DNA of 35,843 nucleotides from Alphaproteobacteria bacterium (lineage in GTDB: Bacteria; Pseudomonadota; Alphaproteobacteria; Caulobacterales; Aquidulcibacteraceae). A program made the translations under genes and the position numbers. Shown in pieces: positions 27,633-35,843 of the stretch. The stretch's first letter is position 1. Each line of letters starts with the position of its first letter. The stretch is from NCBI GenBank assembly GCA_030430715.1, contig JAUIJZ010000024.1:1-35843 (forward strand). Direction: 5' to 3'. The notes beneath the pieces were generated by a model that was not told where the DNA came from, did not search any database, and was given only the letters and a program-made list of their open reading frames with translations.

Positions 27633-28892
27633 CTAGCGCGGCGTATTCGCAGGCGCCATCGCACCATCGCCGGGTTTTTCTTCGCCATAAGCGATCTCGG
27701 CCGCGGCGATGCTCGTGGCTGCCTGATGGGTGAATTCCTCTTTCACCTCGGCAGGCTCGCGCGCTGTGCGGCGCCAGAACATCGCGGCGGTCAGCGCTAA
27801 GGAAGCAATAGCGGAGAGCCAAAACATGCCGCTGACGCCAAACGCATCAACCACCGGTCCGATGGCAATGGGGCCAACCACCGAACCCGCCGCCCATACG
27901 AACAACAGCCCCGCCGCCGATTGCGCGAGTTTGCCGGGCTCGGCCCGGTCCGCCATGTGGGCCACGCCAATGCCGTAGAAGCTGAGCGCGCCCGCGCCCC
28001 AAACCGCAAACAGCGCCGCCGCCCCCATGCGCGGCGACCCCTGCCCCAACAAGGCCAACGCAACGGATGCAAGCGCGGCGATCAGCGCGAGCCCGGCTAT
28101 GACCAAGCGCCGGTCGATGCGGTCCGAGAGTCTTCCGGCGGGCCATTGCAGCAGCAACGAACCGATCCATGTCGCGGCGATAAGTTCAGTTGCGGCGCCG
28201 GCGCCAAAATTCTCTTCCGCATAGAGCGGCGCGATCGACAGCACGCCGGTATTGATCAGACCCGCGCCAAAGGCGGCGATGACAGCAGCCGGCGCGATCG
28301 AGAATTGCTCGACCAAGGCGAGCGGCAACGCTTTCGGCGGATCAGGCTGCTGCGTCGAGGTGAAACACACCGGCACCATCGAAACCGCGATGATCGCGGC
28401 TGCGATCATCCATGGCTCCGGCGAAATATCTGGCGTCCCGAACACGAGAAATGGTCCGAGCGCCAACGCGGCCTTCGTCGTGACCATGTAGACGCTCATG
28501 ACTTCCCCGCGCACCTCCGCGCGCATGGAGAAGTTGAGCCAGCTCTCAACCACCGCGAACAACAAGGCGACCACGATGCCCGCGCCCATGCGGGCCAAGC
28601 CCCATGCCCAGACATCGCCGGAAAAGTGCAGCGCTATCGTCGCGGCGGAAAAGATCGCGGCGCAAGCGGCGTAAACGCGAATATGACCAACGCGCGCCAG
28701 CAATAAGGTCGCGATGCACGCGCCCATCATGAAGCCCGCGGAATAGCAGGCGGCGACAATCCCCAGCGCCGTCGTCGAATGGCCTTGCGCCGCGAACGCC
28801 AGCGGCAGACGCACGCCCAGCAGGCCGTTCGCCAATTGCAAAATTGTGACGGCCGCGATCAGCGCGGCCACGTTTCGCAGAGCACCCCTCAT
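27633..28892 (-). CDS. MFS transporter (YcaD-like)
   Basis: The 419-residue protein has twelve likely helices and features of the YcaD-type MFS group: LANGLLGVRLPLAFAAQGHSTTALGIVAACYSAGFMMG at the N-terminus, ARMGAGIVVALLFAVVESWLN in helix 4-5, and LLQWPAGRLSDRIDRRLVIAG in the second half, the MFS loop motif. The substrate is unknown; relatives are called efflux or resistance transporters without firm proof. A charged C-terminal tail of about 40 residues follows the last helix. It lies 20 bases after a GNAT gene and 3 bases before chrA. Confidence 0.88.
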   Translation of the reverse strand: MRGALRNVAALIAAVTILQLANGLLGVRLPLAFAAQGHSTTALGIVAACYSAGFMMGACIATLLLARVGHIRVYAACAAIFSAATIALHFSGDVWAWGLARMGAGIVVALLFAVVESWLNFSMRAEVRGEVMSVYMVTTKAALALGPFLVFGTPDISPEPWMIAAAIIAVSMVPVCFTSTQQPDPPKALPLALVEQFSIAPAAVIAAFGAGLINTGVLSIAPLYAEENFGAGAATELIAATWIGSLLLQWPAGRLSDRIDRRLVIAGLALIAALASVALALLGQGSPRMGAAALFAVWGAGALSFYGIGVAHMADRAEPGKLAQSAAGLLFVWAAGSVVGPIAIGPVVDAFGVSGMFWLSAIASLALTAAMFWRRTAREPAEVKEEFTHQAATSIAAAEIAYGEEKPGDGAMAPANTPR

Positions 28893-28912
28893 GGGCCGCT
28901 TCTAACCGGGAT

Positions 28913-29470
28913 TCAGGCTGGCCTTCTAGCGCGCCATTGCGCGCGCGTTTGTCCCCACAGATCCACCACATGGTCCGCGAACGGCGCCGGCATGTTCACA
29001 TTCTCGCGCTGGACCGTGGAACCGAGCCTCCGGGCCAAGGCAATCGACGGCGCATTGCGCTTGTCGATGCAATGGATGACGCTCTCCCAGCCCAAATTTT
29101 CGAACACCCAATCCATAGCGGCGGTAGCGCCTTCATACGCGTAGCCCCTGCCCTGCGCTGTCGCGAGCAGACCCCAGCCGACTTCATCGCCCGGCCAATC
29201 GCCCTCCTTGCCGCCAGGCCGCAACGGCCCAAGCCGGCCGATCCAGCGCCCGGTGTCGCGTTCGATTACGGAAAACATGCCGAAGCCCTGCAGCACCCAG
29301 GAGCCGGTAAGGCTCGCCATGCCGCGCCAGGCAGAACCGCGCGGCATGGTCCCGCCAAGGAACCGCATCGTCTCTTCCTCGGAGGAAAATTGGGCGAAGC
29401 CGTCAAAATCGGCTTGCAGCGGCGGACGCAACACAAGACGCGCCGTGGTCAGCGTGGGACCGATTTCCAT
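28913..29470 (-). CDS. GNAT-family N-acetyltransferase (RimJ/RimL-like)
   Basis: The 185-residue product has the RimJ-like start (TLTTARLVLRPPLQADFDGFA), a GRWIGRLGPLRP strand pair, the acetyl-CoA loop GLLATAQGRGYAYEGATAAMDWVF (Gln-x-x-Gly-x-Ala type, about residues 100-123), and the closing segment NLGWESVIHCIDKRNAPSIALARRLG where the Asn-x-x-Ser motif is typical. The acceptor is unknown. It is the second gene of the group inserted between mdh and sucC, 37 bases after the thioredoxin-like gene. It is unrelated in detail to the GNAT at 16023-16550. Confidence 0.88.
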   Translation of the reverse strand: MEIGPTLTTARLVLRPPLQADFDGFAQFSSEEETMRFLGGTMPRGSAWRGMASLTGSWVLQGFGMFSVIERDTGRWIGRLGPLRPGGKEGDWPGDEVGWGLLATAQGRGYAYEGATAAMDWVFENLGWESVIHCIDKRNAPSIALARRLGSTVQRENVNMPAPFADHVVDLWGQTRAQWRARRPA

Positions 29471-29507
29471 GCGCGCTATCTAGAGCGCGCGCACGCCCCG
29501 CGCCAGA

Positions 29508-30068
29508 TCAGCTCAGATTATCGAGCGTGGACAGCACCACTTCCGGCGCGGGGCGGACGCGATAGCTGGCGTCGCCGAGTTTCGCCAACACCGCCCCTTG
29601 CGGCGAGAGGATCAGGATCGTCGGCACCGGCAAGCCGTTATGGCGGCGGTTCGGCGGTTGCGTCGGGTCGAGCAGGTCGAGCTGGCGCACGATGTCGGCC
29701 TGTTCGTCCGAGAGCATCGGGTAACCAATTTCGCGGCGCTCATCGAAACGCGCGAGTTCGTCCACCGTATCGGTTGTGAGCGCGGCGAGCTTGAAGCCGC
29801 GTTGTTCGATTTCGCCGCGAATGCCTTCGAGGCCGATCATTTGTTGTTGGCAGAACGGGCACCAATCGGCGGAGCGCGTGATCAGCAGCACAGTGCCGCT
29901 CGCACCGGCGAGCGAGGCCAGCGTGCGCACGGCGCCGGTTTCATCTTGCGCTTCGATGGCTGGCAGCGTCGCGCCGACAGCCGGACCAAAATCGTGCGAC
30001 TGCGCCGATGCCGCGCCCGCGGCAGCGAAAACAACAATCGCGGAAACGAAACCGGCCAACCAACGCAT
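29508..30068 (-). CDS. Periplasmic thioredoxin-like/peroxiredoxin-like thiol protein
   Basis: The 186-residue protein has a signal peptide (MRWLAGFVSAIVVFAAAGAASAQ, cleavage likely after ASA) and an AhpC/TSA-thioredoxin fold. The redox motif DWCPFCQQQM contains Cys70 and Cys73. Downstream, FKLAALTTDTVDELARFDERREIGYPMLSDEQ resembles peroxiredoxins of the BCP/AhpC type, and LPVPTILILSPQGAVLAKLGD contains the cis-proline strand. It probably reduces disulfides or peroxides in the periplasm; the electron donor is not apparent nearby. It lies 57 bases after mdh, with a tandem repeat in the gap. Confidence 0.82.
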   Translation of the reverse strand: MRWLAGFVSAIVVFAAAGAASAQSHDFGPAVGATLPAIEAQDETGAVRTLASLAGASGTVLLITRSADWCPFCQQQMIGLEGIRGEIEQRGFKLAALTTDTVDELARFDERREIGYPMLSDEQADIVRQLDLLDPTQPPNRRHNGLPVPTILILSPQGAVLAKLGDASYRVRPAPEVVLSTLDNLS

Positions 30069-30090
30069 GCGCTTCTCCCTGTGCTACGAC

Positions 30091-31112
<1,022 letters not shown>

Positions 31113-31165
31113 TCAAAGAGGCGCGTGGTTTAGCGCCCTCACTGGGATGACGCAACGCGGCGAAC

Positions 31166-31186
31166 AGGCTCCCCGTGGGGAAGCCT
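31166..31186 (-). terminator. Hairpin at the end of the O-methyltransferase gene, possible terminator
   Basis: On the minus strand AGGCT, a one-base bulge and CCCC pair with GGGG and AGCCT, giving 9 bp with a 2-base turn. It overlaps the TAG stop of the methyltransferase. It lacks a U-run, so termination before mdh is uncertain. The remaining 31089-31165 spacer shows only the mdh ribosome binding site. Confidence 0.4.
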
Positions 31187-31856
31187 ATTTCTTCACCGCA
31201 AATAGCAACCCATCACCGATGGCGGCCATCGCAGCGTGCACGCGGGCGTCATCGCGGACTTTTTTGGCGAGCGCGCGCAGGGCCACGGTATCAGGCTCGC
31301 TTTGTTTGGGATCCGCCACGGCGCCCCCCCAAAGCACGTTGTCGAACAGCATCACGCCGCCGGGACGCAACAGCTTGAGGCCGCGCTCATAATAGGAATC
31401 GTAACCCGTCTTATCGGCGTCGATGAAGCCGAGGTCGTATGTCCCCTCCTCGCGCGCGGCGAGCCGACGATCGAGCGTCTCCACCGCCGGCGCGATGTTG
31501 AGATCAATCATCCCGTCCACGCCGGCTTCGCGCCAATAATTGCGGGCTATCGAGGTCCATTCCTCGCTGATGTCGCACGCCAACAGCTTGGCCTCGGCGC
31601 CGTGCATGTCTTTCATCGCCAGCGCGACAGCCAAAGCCGAATAGCCGGTGAACACGCCGACCTCGAATGCGCGCTTGGCGCGAATCATGCGGGCGACGAT
31701 TTGCATGAACGCGCCCTGCTCAGCGCTGATCTGCATCGCCGCCAACGGCATGCGCAACGTTTCTTCGCGGCAGCGCGCAAGCACGGGGTGTTCTGGCGGA
31801 TTCACATCCGCCAGATAACCAATGACGTCAGGCGTAAGCCCTAGTGAAGTAGACAT
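31185..31856 (-). CDS. Class I SAM-dependent O-methyltransferase (CCoAOMT-like)
   Basis: The 223-residue protein belongs to the cation-dependent O-methyltransferase family (Methyltransf_3). Visible are RAFEVGVFTGYSALAVALAM (SAM motif I, about residues 63-82), LLACDISEEWTSIARNYW (acidic residue binding the ribose), YDLGFIDADKTGYDSYYERGLKLLRPGG with the metal-binding Asp, and FDNVLWGG. The methyl acceptor is likely a catechol-like compound but is not known. It lies 9 bases after metK, which makes its co-substrate SAM; the pairing may be functional. Confidence 0.92.
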   Translation of the reverse strand: MSTSLGLTPDVIGYLADVNPPEHPVLARCREETLRMPLAAMQISAEQGAFMQIVARMIRAKRAFEVGVFTGYSALAVALAMKDMHGAEAKLLACDISEEWTSIARNYWREAGVDGMIDLNIAPAVETLDRRLAAREEGTYDLGFIDADKTGYDSYYERGLKLLRPGGVMLFDNVLWGGAVADPKQSEPDTVALRALAKKVRDDARVHAAMAAIGDGLLFAVKK

Positions 31857-31865
31857 GCCCTCTAT

Positions 31866-33086
31866 TTAGGACAGGCGCTTCAGCTCGGCCACCAGGTCGT
31901 CACGCTCCCACGAGAAACCGCCTTCATTGTCGGGCTGGCGGCCGAAATGGCCGTAAGCGGCGGTGCGCGCATAGATCGGCTTGTTCAAACCGAGATGGCG
32001 GCGGATGGCGCGCGGCGTGCAGCCATCGACCATCTCCGGCAGAGCGCGTTCGAGCTTGGCCGGATCGATCGTGTCGGCGCCGTGCAGGTCCACATAGAAG
32101 CTGGTCGGGCGGGCAACGCCGATGGCGTAGGAAATCTGGATCGTGCAGCGATCGGCTAAGCCGGCGGCAACCACATTCTTGGCCAGATAGCGGCACATAT
32201 AAGCGGCGGAGCGATCGACCTTGGTCGGATCCTTGCCCGAGAAAGCGCCGCCGCCATGCGGAGAAGCGCCGCCATACGTATCGACAATGATCTTACGGCC
32301 GGTGAGGCCGGCATCGCCGTCCGGGCCGCCGATCTCGAACTTGCCGGTTGGATTGATGTGCCACTCGGTCTTCTTGCTCAGCAGACCTTCGGGAAACACC
32401 GAACGCACATACGGCTCAAGCAGCGCGCGGAAACGCTTCGGCGTGTAGGCATCGCCATTCAAACGCTTCGCATGCTGGTGTGAAACGACGACCTGATCCA
32501 CGTGCACGGGCTTGCCGTTTTCGTAGCGCAGCGTGACCTGGCTTTTCGCGTCGGGCTCAAGCTCCGGGCGCTCACCGGAATGACGGACTTTCGCCAGCGC
32601 CTTTAGGATATTGTGGCTGTATTGCAGCGTCGCCGGCATCAGCTCAGGCGTTTCATTGCACGCATAGCCAAACATGATGCCCTGGTCGCCAGCGCCTTCA
32701 TCTTTCTTATCGCTGGCGTCAACGCCCTGCGCGATGTGTGCGGACTGGCCGTGCAGGAAGCACTGATAGCGCGCCTTCTCCCAATGAAAGCCCTTTTGCT
32801 CGTAGCCAATGTCTTTGATGGCTGCGCGCACTTTCGGCTCGAGCGAGGCGATGATGTCCTTGGTCAGCGCCTTGTTTTCTTGCTTTGAGCCGCCCGGCTT
32901 CCCGGCGCGCACTTCGCCCGCGAGAATGATGCGGTTTGTCGTCACCAAAGTTTCGCACGCCACGCGCGCTTCTGGCTCGGCGGAAAGGAAGGCGTCCACA
33001 ACCGTGTCCGACACGCGGTCGGCAACCTTATCCGGGTGTCCCTCGGACACACTTTCGCTGGTGAAGACATAAGACTGTCGCGTCAC
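31866..33086 (-). CDS. metK: S-adenosylmethionine synthetase
   Basis: MetK makes SAM from methionine and ATP. The 406-residue protein starts at a GTG (33086) with GGAG upstream. Signature sequences are [20 protein letters not shown] (residues 8-27), [15 protein letters not shown] (hexapeptide GAGDQG) and [19 protein letters not shown] (nonapeptide). [25 protein letters not shown] also matches the family. The 67-base gap to the upstream regulator contains a strong hairpin that could mask the ribosome binding site. The O-methyltransferase gene follows after 9 bases. Confidence 0.98.
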   Translation of the reverse strand: MTRQSYVFTSESVSEGHPDKVADRVSDTVVDAFLSAEPEARVACETLVTTNRIILAGEVRAGKPGGSKQENKALTKDIIASLEPKVRAAIKDIGYEQKGFHWEKARYQCFLHGQSAHIAQGVDASDKKDEGAGDQGIMFGYACNETPELMPATLQYSHNILKALAKVRHSGERPELEPDAKSQVTLRYENGKPVHVDQVVVSHQHAKRLNGDAYTPKRFRALLEPYVRSVFPEGLLSKKTEWHINPTGKFEIGGPDGDAGLTGRKIIVDTYGGASPHGGGAFSGKDPTKVDRSAAYMCRYLAKNVVAAGLADRCTIQISYAIGVARPTSFYVDLHGADTIDPAKLERALPEMVDGCTPRAIRRHLGLNKPIYARTAAYGHFGRQPDNEGGFSWERDDLVAELKRLS

Positions 33087-33093
33087 ACGGTTT

Positions 33094-33127
33094 CTCCGCT
33101 TCTGAAAGATGAGAAGCTCTTAAGGAG
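33094..33127 (-). promoter_or_regulatory. metK leader hairpin masking the ribosome binding site
   Basis: In the metK leader (minus strand) an inner stem GCTTCT/AGAAGC closes an 8-base loop (33104-33111). Outside it, CTCC (33127-33124) can pair with the metK Shine-Dalgarno GGAG (33097-33094), with six bases bulged on one side. Formed, the stem would block ribosome entry. Small SAM-sensing riboswitches precede metK in some alphaproteobacteria, but the conserved cores of SAM-II and SAM/SAH types were not recognised here, so ligand control is unproven. Confidence 0.45.
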
Positions 33128-33153
33128 CCTCGCGCGCAGGCGCAATCGCAGGC

Positions 33154-33567
33154 TTAGCTGCGTTTGCTTTGCTCTGCCTCATCAGACAAGGCTCGCACGA
33201 GTTCCACAACCCTGCGGCGAACCTTGACGCTCTTAATGGCGGCGAAGAGTGCGATCAGTTGAGCGCCTTCCGGGGTGGCCAAGGCGTCGTCAACGAAGTC
33301 CTTGCGGTGCTCGGCGACACCTGCGGAGCGGGCGGAGCCAATATTCTCGAAGAAGCGGCCCACAGGTACATCCAAGGCCGCCGAGATGTCGAACAGCCGG
33401 CTGGCGGCAATTCGATTGACGCCCTTCTCGTATTTCTGAACCTGTTGAAAGGTCACGCCAAGTAAGTCTGCAAGCTTCTCTTGGCTCATGCCGATTTCTA
33501 GACGCCGAGAACGGACCCGTTGGCCCAGTTTTCTGTCGACCGCATTAGCAGCCCGCTCGTCATTCAT
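33154..33567 (-). CDS. XRE-family (Cro/CI-like) transcriptional regulator
   Basis: The 137-residue protein has an N-terminal helix-turn-helix of the Cro/CI type (about residues 13-68: GQRVRSRRLEIGMSQEKLADLLGVTFQQVQKYEKG, then NRIAASRLFDISAALDVP) and a short helical C-terminal part rich in Arg and Glu (KVRRRVVELVRALSDE). The ATG at 33567 is preferred; a GTG seven codons upstream abuts the lnt stop. It lies between lnt and metK, a recurring neighbourhood for this regulator type in alphaproteobacteria as far as I know. Target genes are unknown; a role at the metK leader is possible but not shown. Confidence 0.9.
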   Translation of the reverse strand: MNDERAANAVDRKLGQRVRSRRLEIGMSQEKLADLLGVTFQQVQKYEKGVNRIAASRLFDISAALDVPVGRFFENIGSARSAGVAEHRKDFVDDALATPEGAQLIALFAAIKSVKVRRRVVELVRALSDEAEQSKRS

Positions 33568-33588
33568 TGTTTTTGTCCCGCGAAACAC

Positions 33589-35190
33589 TCACTTCGGCAG
33601 TACAAACCTGAGCGCCAGAGCAATTACAAGCATCAGCGCAAGAAACAAATTGCCATGTTGTGTAAAAATTGTCTCGCTCAAAGCTGGAGGCAACTGGGCT
33701 TCCGCGTAGTCAACTCGCCCCTGAGTAGCAGAAATCTCCCTCCCGTAGGAGTCTACGATCGCTGAAATGCCGCCTGCGGCGGCCCTGGCAAGGGGGAGCC
33801 CCTCCTCGATGGCCCGGTACCGCGCCATGGCATAATGCTGCCAAGGCCCTGTCCCCGCGCCAAACCAGGCATCGTTGGTGACGCTCACGATCCAGCCTGG
33901 CCGATCCTGTCCCCGCGGCGTCAGACCAGGAAATATCGCCTCATAACAAATAAGTACGATGGCGGGCGGGCCACCGGGCACGACCATCCGCGTCGGCGGC
34001 GGGCCGGCTTCGAACCCCGCGCCAATTCTTTGCAACGGCGCGATATTGAGGCCGCCGACAATATCCCAGAGCGGGATGAACTCGCCGAACGGCACCAGCC
34101 GATGCTTGTCATAGATTTGGCTGAGCCGCGGCACGCCGCTGACCCCATCAATCACCGCCGCTGAATTGAAATGCGCGACGCCCTCGGGCCGTAATTCGCG
34201 GCGTGACAGTCCGGTGATCAAGACCCGATCGCCGAGACCGCGCCCGATTGCGTCGAGGAAGTCCTGGTCTTCCAGGGTGAAGAAATTCACCACCGGAATC
34301 GCCCCCTCAGGCCAGATCACCACTTGCGCGCGGCTGTCTTCGGGCGCGCCACTGGCTTCAAGATAGCGCTCCAACACGCGCCATTCCTGATCCGGACGCG
34401 CGGTCCACTTATCCGCCTGGCTCAATCCGGAATCGGCGACGCGCACGATCACCTGCGCACCCGGCAGCTCGATTGGCGCGCCAGCGACGCGCTGCATGCC
34501 CCAACCCCAAGCCAAACCAATAGCCAAGGCGGCGATCAAAGTCGGAGCAAACCGCGCGCCGGCGCGCGCGCCGCCATCGGCGACCGCGGCGGGGGTCGCA
34601 GCGACCAGCAGCGTCAGCAGCGACAAGCCATAGATGCCGATGACGGATGCAAGCTGTGAAATCGGCTCGCCAGGCGTCCACACATAGCCCGGCAAATTCC
34701 AGGGAAAGCCGCCGAATATGTGCCCGCGCAACCACTCGGCTGCGAACATGGCAATGGCAAATGCGGCAATGCGCCGAACCCCAGGCGCCCAGAGCAACAT
34801 GGCGAGCAACGCGCCCGCCCCCCAGAACAGCGCCATGCCCGCGCCCAATGCCAGCGCCGCGGGCACGCCCCAGAGCGGCCCCCACGCCGCCGAATCCACC
34901 ATGAAGGCGGATGAGACCCAGTAGAGGCCCGTCACAAACTGACCGAGCCCAAAGTAAAAGCCTGTTGCGAAGGCCGCGCCGAGCCGCTTAGGCCGCGCCG
35001 CCGCCACGTCCAGAAGCCAAACGAGCGCCACGATCGCGGCGACGTAAAGCAATGTGAGCTGAAACGGCGCGAAACCCAGCGTCGCCACCGCACCGGCGAT
35101 CACAGCCAGAGCGCGTTGGCGCCAAGGCCGCTGCTCCCCCAACCATGTGTGAACACGCGACGTTTGCGCCGGAGCTGTGGACGCGTCCAT
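33589..35190 (-). CDS. lnt: Apolipoprotein N-acyltransferase
   Basis: Lnt adds the third acyl chain to the N-terminal cysteine of lipoproteins in the inner membrane. The 533-residue protein has a hydrophobic N-terminal part with six or so helices (including GLYWVSSAFMVD and GGFPWNLPGYVW), then a nitrilase-fold periplasmic domain with the catalytic triad Glu295 (VIWPEGAIP), Lys362 (YDKHRLVPFGE) and Cys415 (LICYEAIFPG). The ATG at 35190 has GGGAG six bases upstream. It lies 44 bases after corC, the common corC-lnt order. Substrates would include the lipoprotein at 9319-9855. Confidence 0.97.
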   Translation of the reverse strand: MDASTAPAQTSRVHTWLGEQRPWRQRALAVIAGAVATLGFAPFQLTLLYVAAIVALVWLLDVAAARPKRLGAAFATGFYFGLGQFVTGLYWVSSAFMVDSAAWGPLWGVPAALALGAGMALFWGAGALLAMLLWAPGVRRIAAFAIAMFAAEWLRGHIFGGFPWNLPGYVWTPGEPISQLASVIGIYGLSLLTLLVAATPAAVADGGARAGARFAPTLIAALAIGLAWGWGMQRVAGAPIELPGAQVIVRVADSGLSQADKWTARPDQEWRVLERYLEASGAPEDSRAQVVIWPEGAIPVVNFFTLEDQDFLDAIGRGLGDRVLITGLSRRELRPEGVAHFNSAAVIDGVSGVPRLSQIYDKHRLVPFGEFIPLWDIVGGLNIAPLQRIGAGFEAGPPPTRMVVPGGPPAIVLICYEAIFPGLTPRGQDRPGWIVSVTNDAWFGAGTGPWQHYAMARYRAIEEGLPLARAAAGGISAIVDSYGREISATQGRVDYAEAQLPPALSETIFTQHGNLFLALMLVIALALRFVLPK

Positions 35191-35234
35191 TCAATCTCCC
35201 ACGACGTTTATGGCGAAGCGCTCGCTTACGCCGG

Positions 35235-35843
35235 TCAGCGGCCGCTCGGCTCGCGACCGTTTGTCGCTGGCGCGCTCAGAGCCGCATCTCCGGCGGGTTT
35301 GATCCGCACGCGTTTCACCCGGCGCGGATCGGCATCGACGATTTCAAGATCGAACCCCGCAGGGTGACGTAGGATTTCTCCGCGCTGCGGCAAGCGGCCG
35401 GCAAGCGCCACCGCGAGGCCCGCCGCCGTGTCGAACTCATCCTCATGCTCGGGCAAAGCCAGGCTCGCGCCGAGCTTTTTTTCCAACTCATCGATGGGCG
35501 CGCGGCCATCGGCCTCGAAGGCGCCGCCGAAGCGCTCCTGGACCAGCAGAGATTCTTCGTCGTGCTCGTCTTCAATAGCGCCGACGATCTGCTCGACGAG
35601 ATCCTCCATCGAAACCAGCCCATCCGTGCCGCCATATTCATCAATGACCAGCGCGAGGTGGATGCGGCTCGACTGCATCTTCAAGAACACCGTGGCGAGC
35701 GTCATCGATTGCGGCACGAAAAGAATGTCGCGCCGGATGCGCGCGAGCGAGCGGTCGGAGAATTTCGCGCGCGACTCGCCGGCTTCATCGGGCGCCAGCA
35801 ACGCCATCACGTCGCGCACATGCACGAAGCCCTGCGGGTCATC
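35235..35843 (-). CDS. corC: CorC/HlyC-type transporter-associated protein, 5' end cut by window edge
   Basis: The frame is open to the right edge and lacks its N-terminus. About 203 residues are visible, starting DDPQGFVHVRDVMALL within the first CBS domain. The second CBS repeat follows (FVPQSMTLATVFLKMQSSRIHLALVIDEYGGTDGLVSMEDLVEQIVGAIEDEHD, a family hallmark), then the C-terminal CorC_HlyC domain (RAPIDELEKKLGASL, DEFDTAAGLAVALAGRLPQRGE). Homologues are linked to magnesium/cobalt efflux; the haemolysin label is historical. It is just upstream of lnt on the same strand, the expected order. Confidence 0.92.
   Translation of the reverse strand, partial: DDPQGFVHVRDVMALLAPDEAGESRAKFSDRSLARIRRDILFVPQSMTLATVFLKMQSSRIHLALVIDEYGGTDGLVSMEDLVEQIVGAIEDEHDEESLLVQERFGGAFEADGRAPIDELEKKLGASLALPEHEDEFDTAAGLAVALAGRLPQRGEILRHPAGFDLEIVDADPRRVKRVRIKPAGDAALSAPATNGREPSGR

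Noticed and set aside
33087-33153. Known SAM-II or SAM/SAH riboswitch before metK
   Set aside because: Conserved core bases of those classes were not recognised. Only the hairpin and possible Shine-Dalgarno pairing are supported.

Overview
The window is GC-rich, gene-dense chromosomal DNA from an alphaproteobacterium. An F1 ATPase operon without F0 genes, priA/xerC side by side, an mdh-sucCD-sucAB-lpd cluster and a corC-lnt-xre-metK run all point that way. A lysine/alanine histone-like protein, an orphan flagellar-rod-like protein and the PriA variant suggest a Caulobacterales/Hyphomonadales-type organism, but this is inferred from gene content, not from a phylogeny. No IS element, CRISPR array, rRNA or tRNA was recognised, and no gene-free stretch exceeds 300 bases.

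Layout. (1) 1-5357, minus strand: atpH-atpA-atpG-ohr-microprotein-atpD-ABM monooxygenase-atpC (atpC runs off the left edge). The usual order is atpHAGDC. Here an organic hydroperoxide resistance gene and a 30-residue one-helix protein sit between atpG and atpD, and a quinol-monooxygenase-like gene sits between atpD and atpC. Two of these join their neighbours by 4-base stop/start overlaps. (2) 5586-9855, plus strand: MHS-type transporter, flagellar-rod-like small protein, anchored hypothetical protein, TerC-family membrane protein and a lipoprotein. (3) 9856-14213, minus strand: priA, a secreted hypothetical protein and a MATE exporter. PriA has lost the cysteines of one of its two zinc sites. 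(4) 14325-15796, plus strand: xerC and a histone-H1-like protein with a long A-rich leader and a strong terminator. (5) 16023-18708, minus strand: GNAT, lpdA and a membrane protein. Divergent from these, on the plus strand, are an alternative oxidase and a 73-residue hypothetical protein. (6) 19865-35843, all minus strand in reading order from the right: corC, lnt, xre, metK, O-methyltransferase, mdh, periplasmic thioredoxin-like protein, GNAT, MFS, chrA, sucC, sucD, sucA, odhB.

How it fits together. The window encodes the TCA-cycle segment from 2-oxoglutarate to succinate (sucA, odhB, lpdA, sucCD) plus malate dehydrogenase, and the F1 part of ATP synthase. Redox-protective or respiratory-bypass genes lie among these energy genes: Ohr, ABM monooxygenase, CxxC thioredoxin-like protein, alternative oxidase and ChrA. 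The most interesting signals are the modified ATP synthase operon with its coupled microprotein, the alternative oxidase inside the 2-oxoglutarate dehydrogenase cluster, the PriA zinc-site loss, and three hairpins placed to mask ribosome binding sites (terC, sucC, metK). None of these regulatory or functional links is proven by sequence alone.
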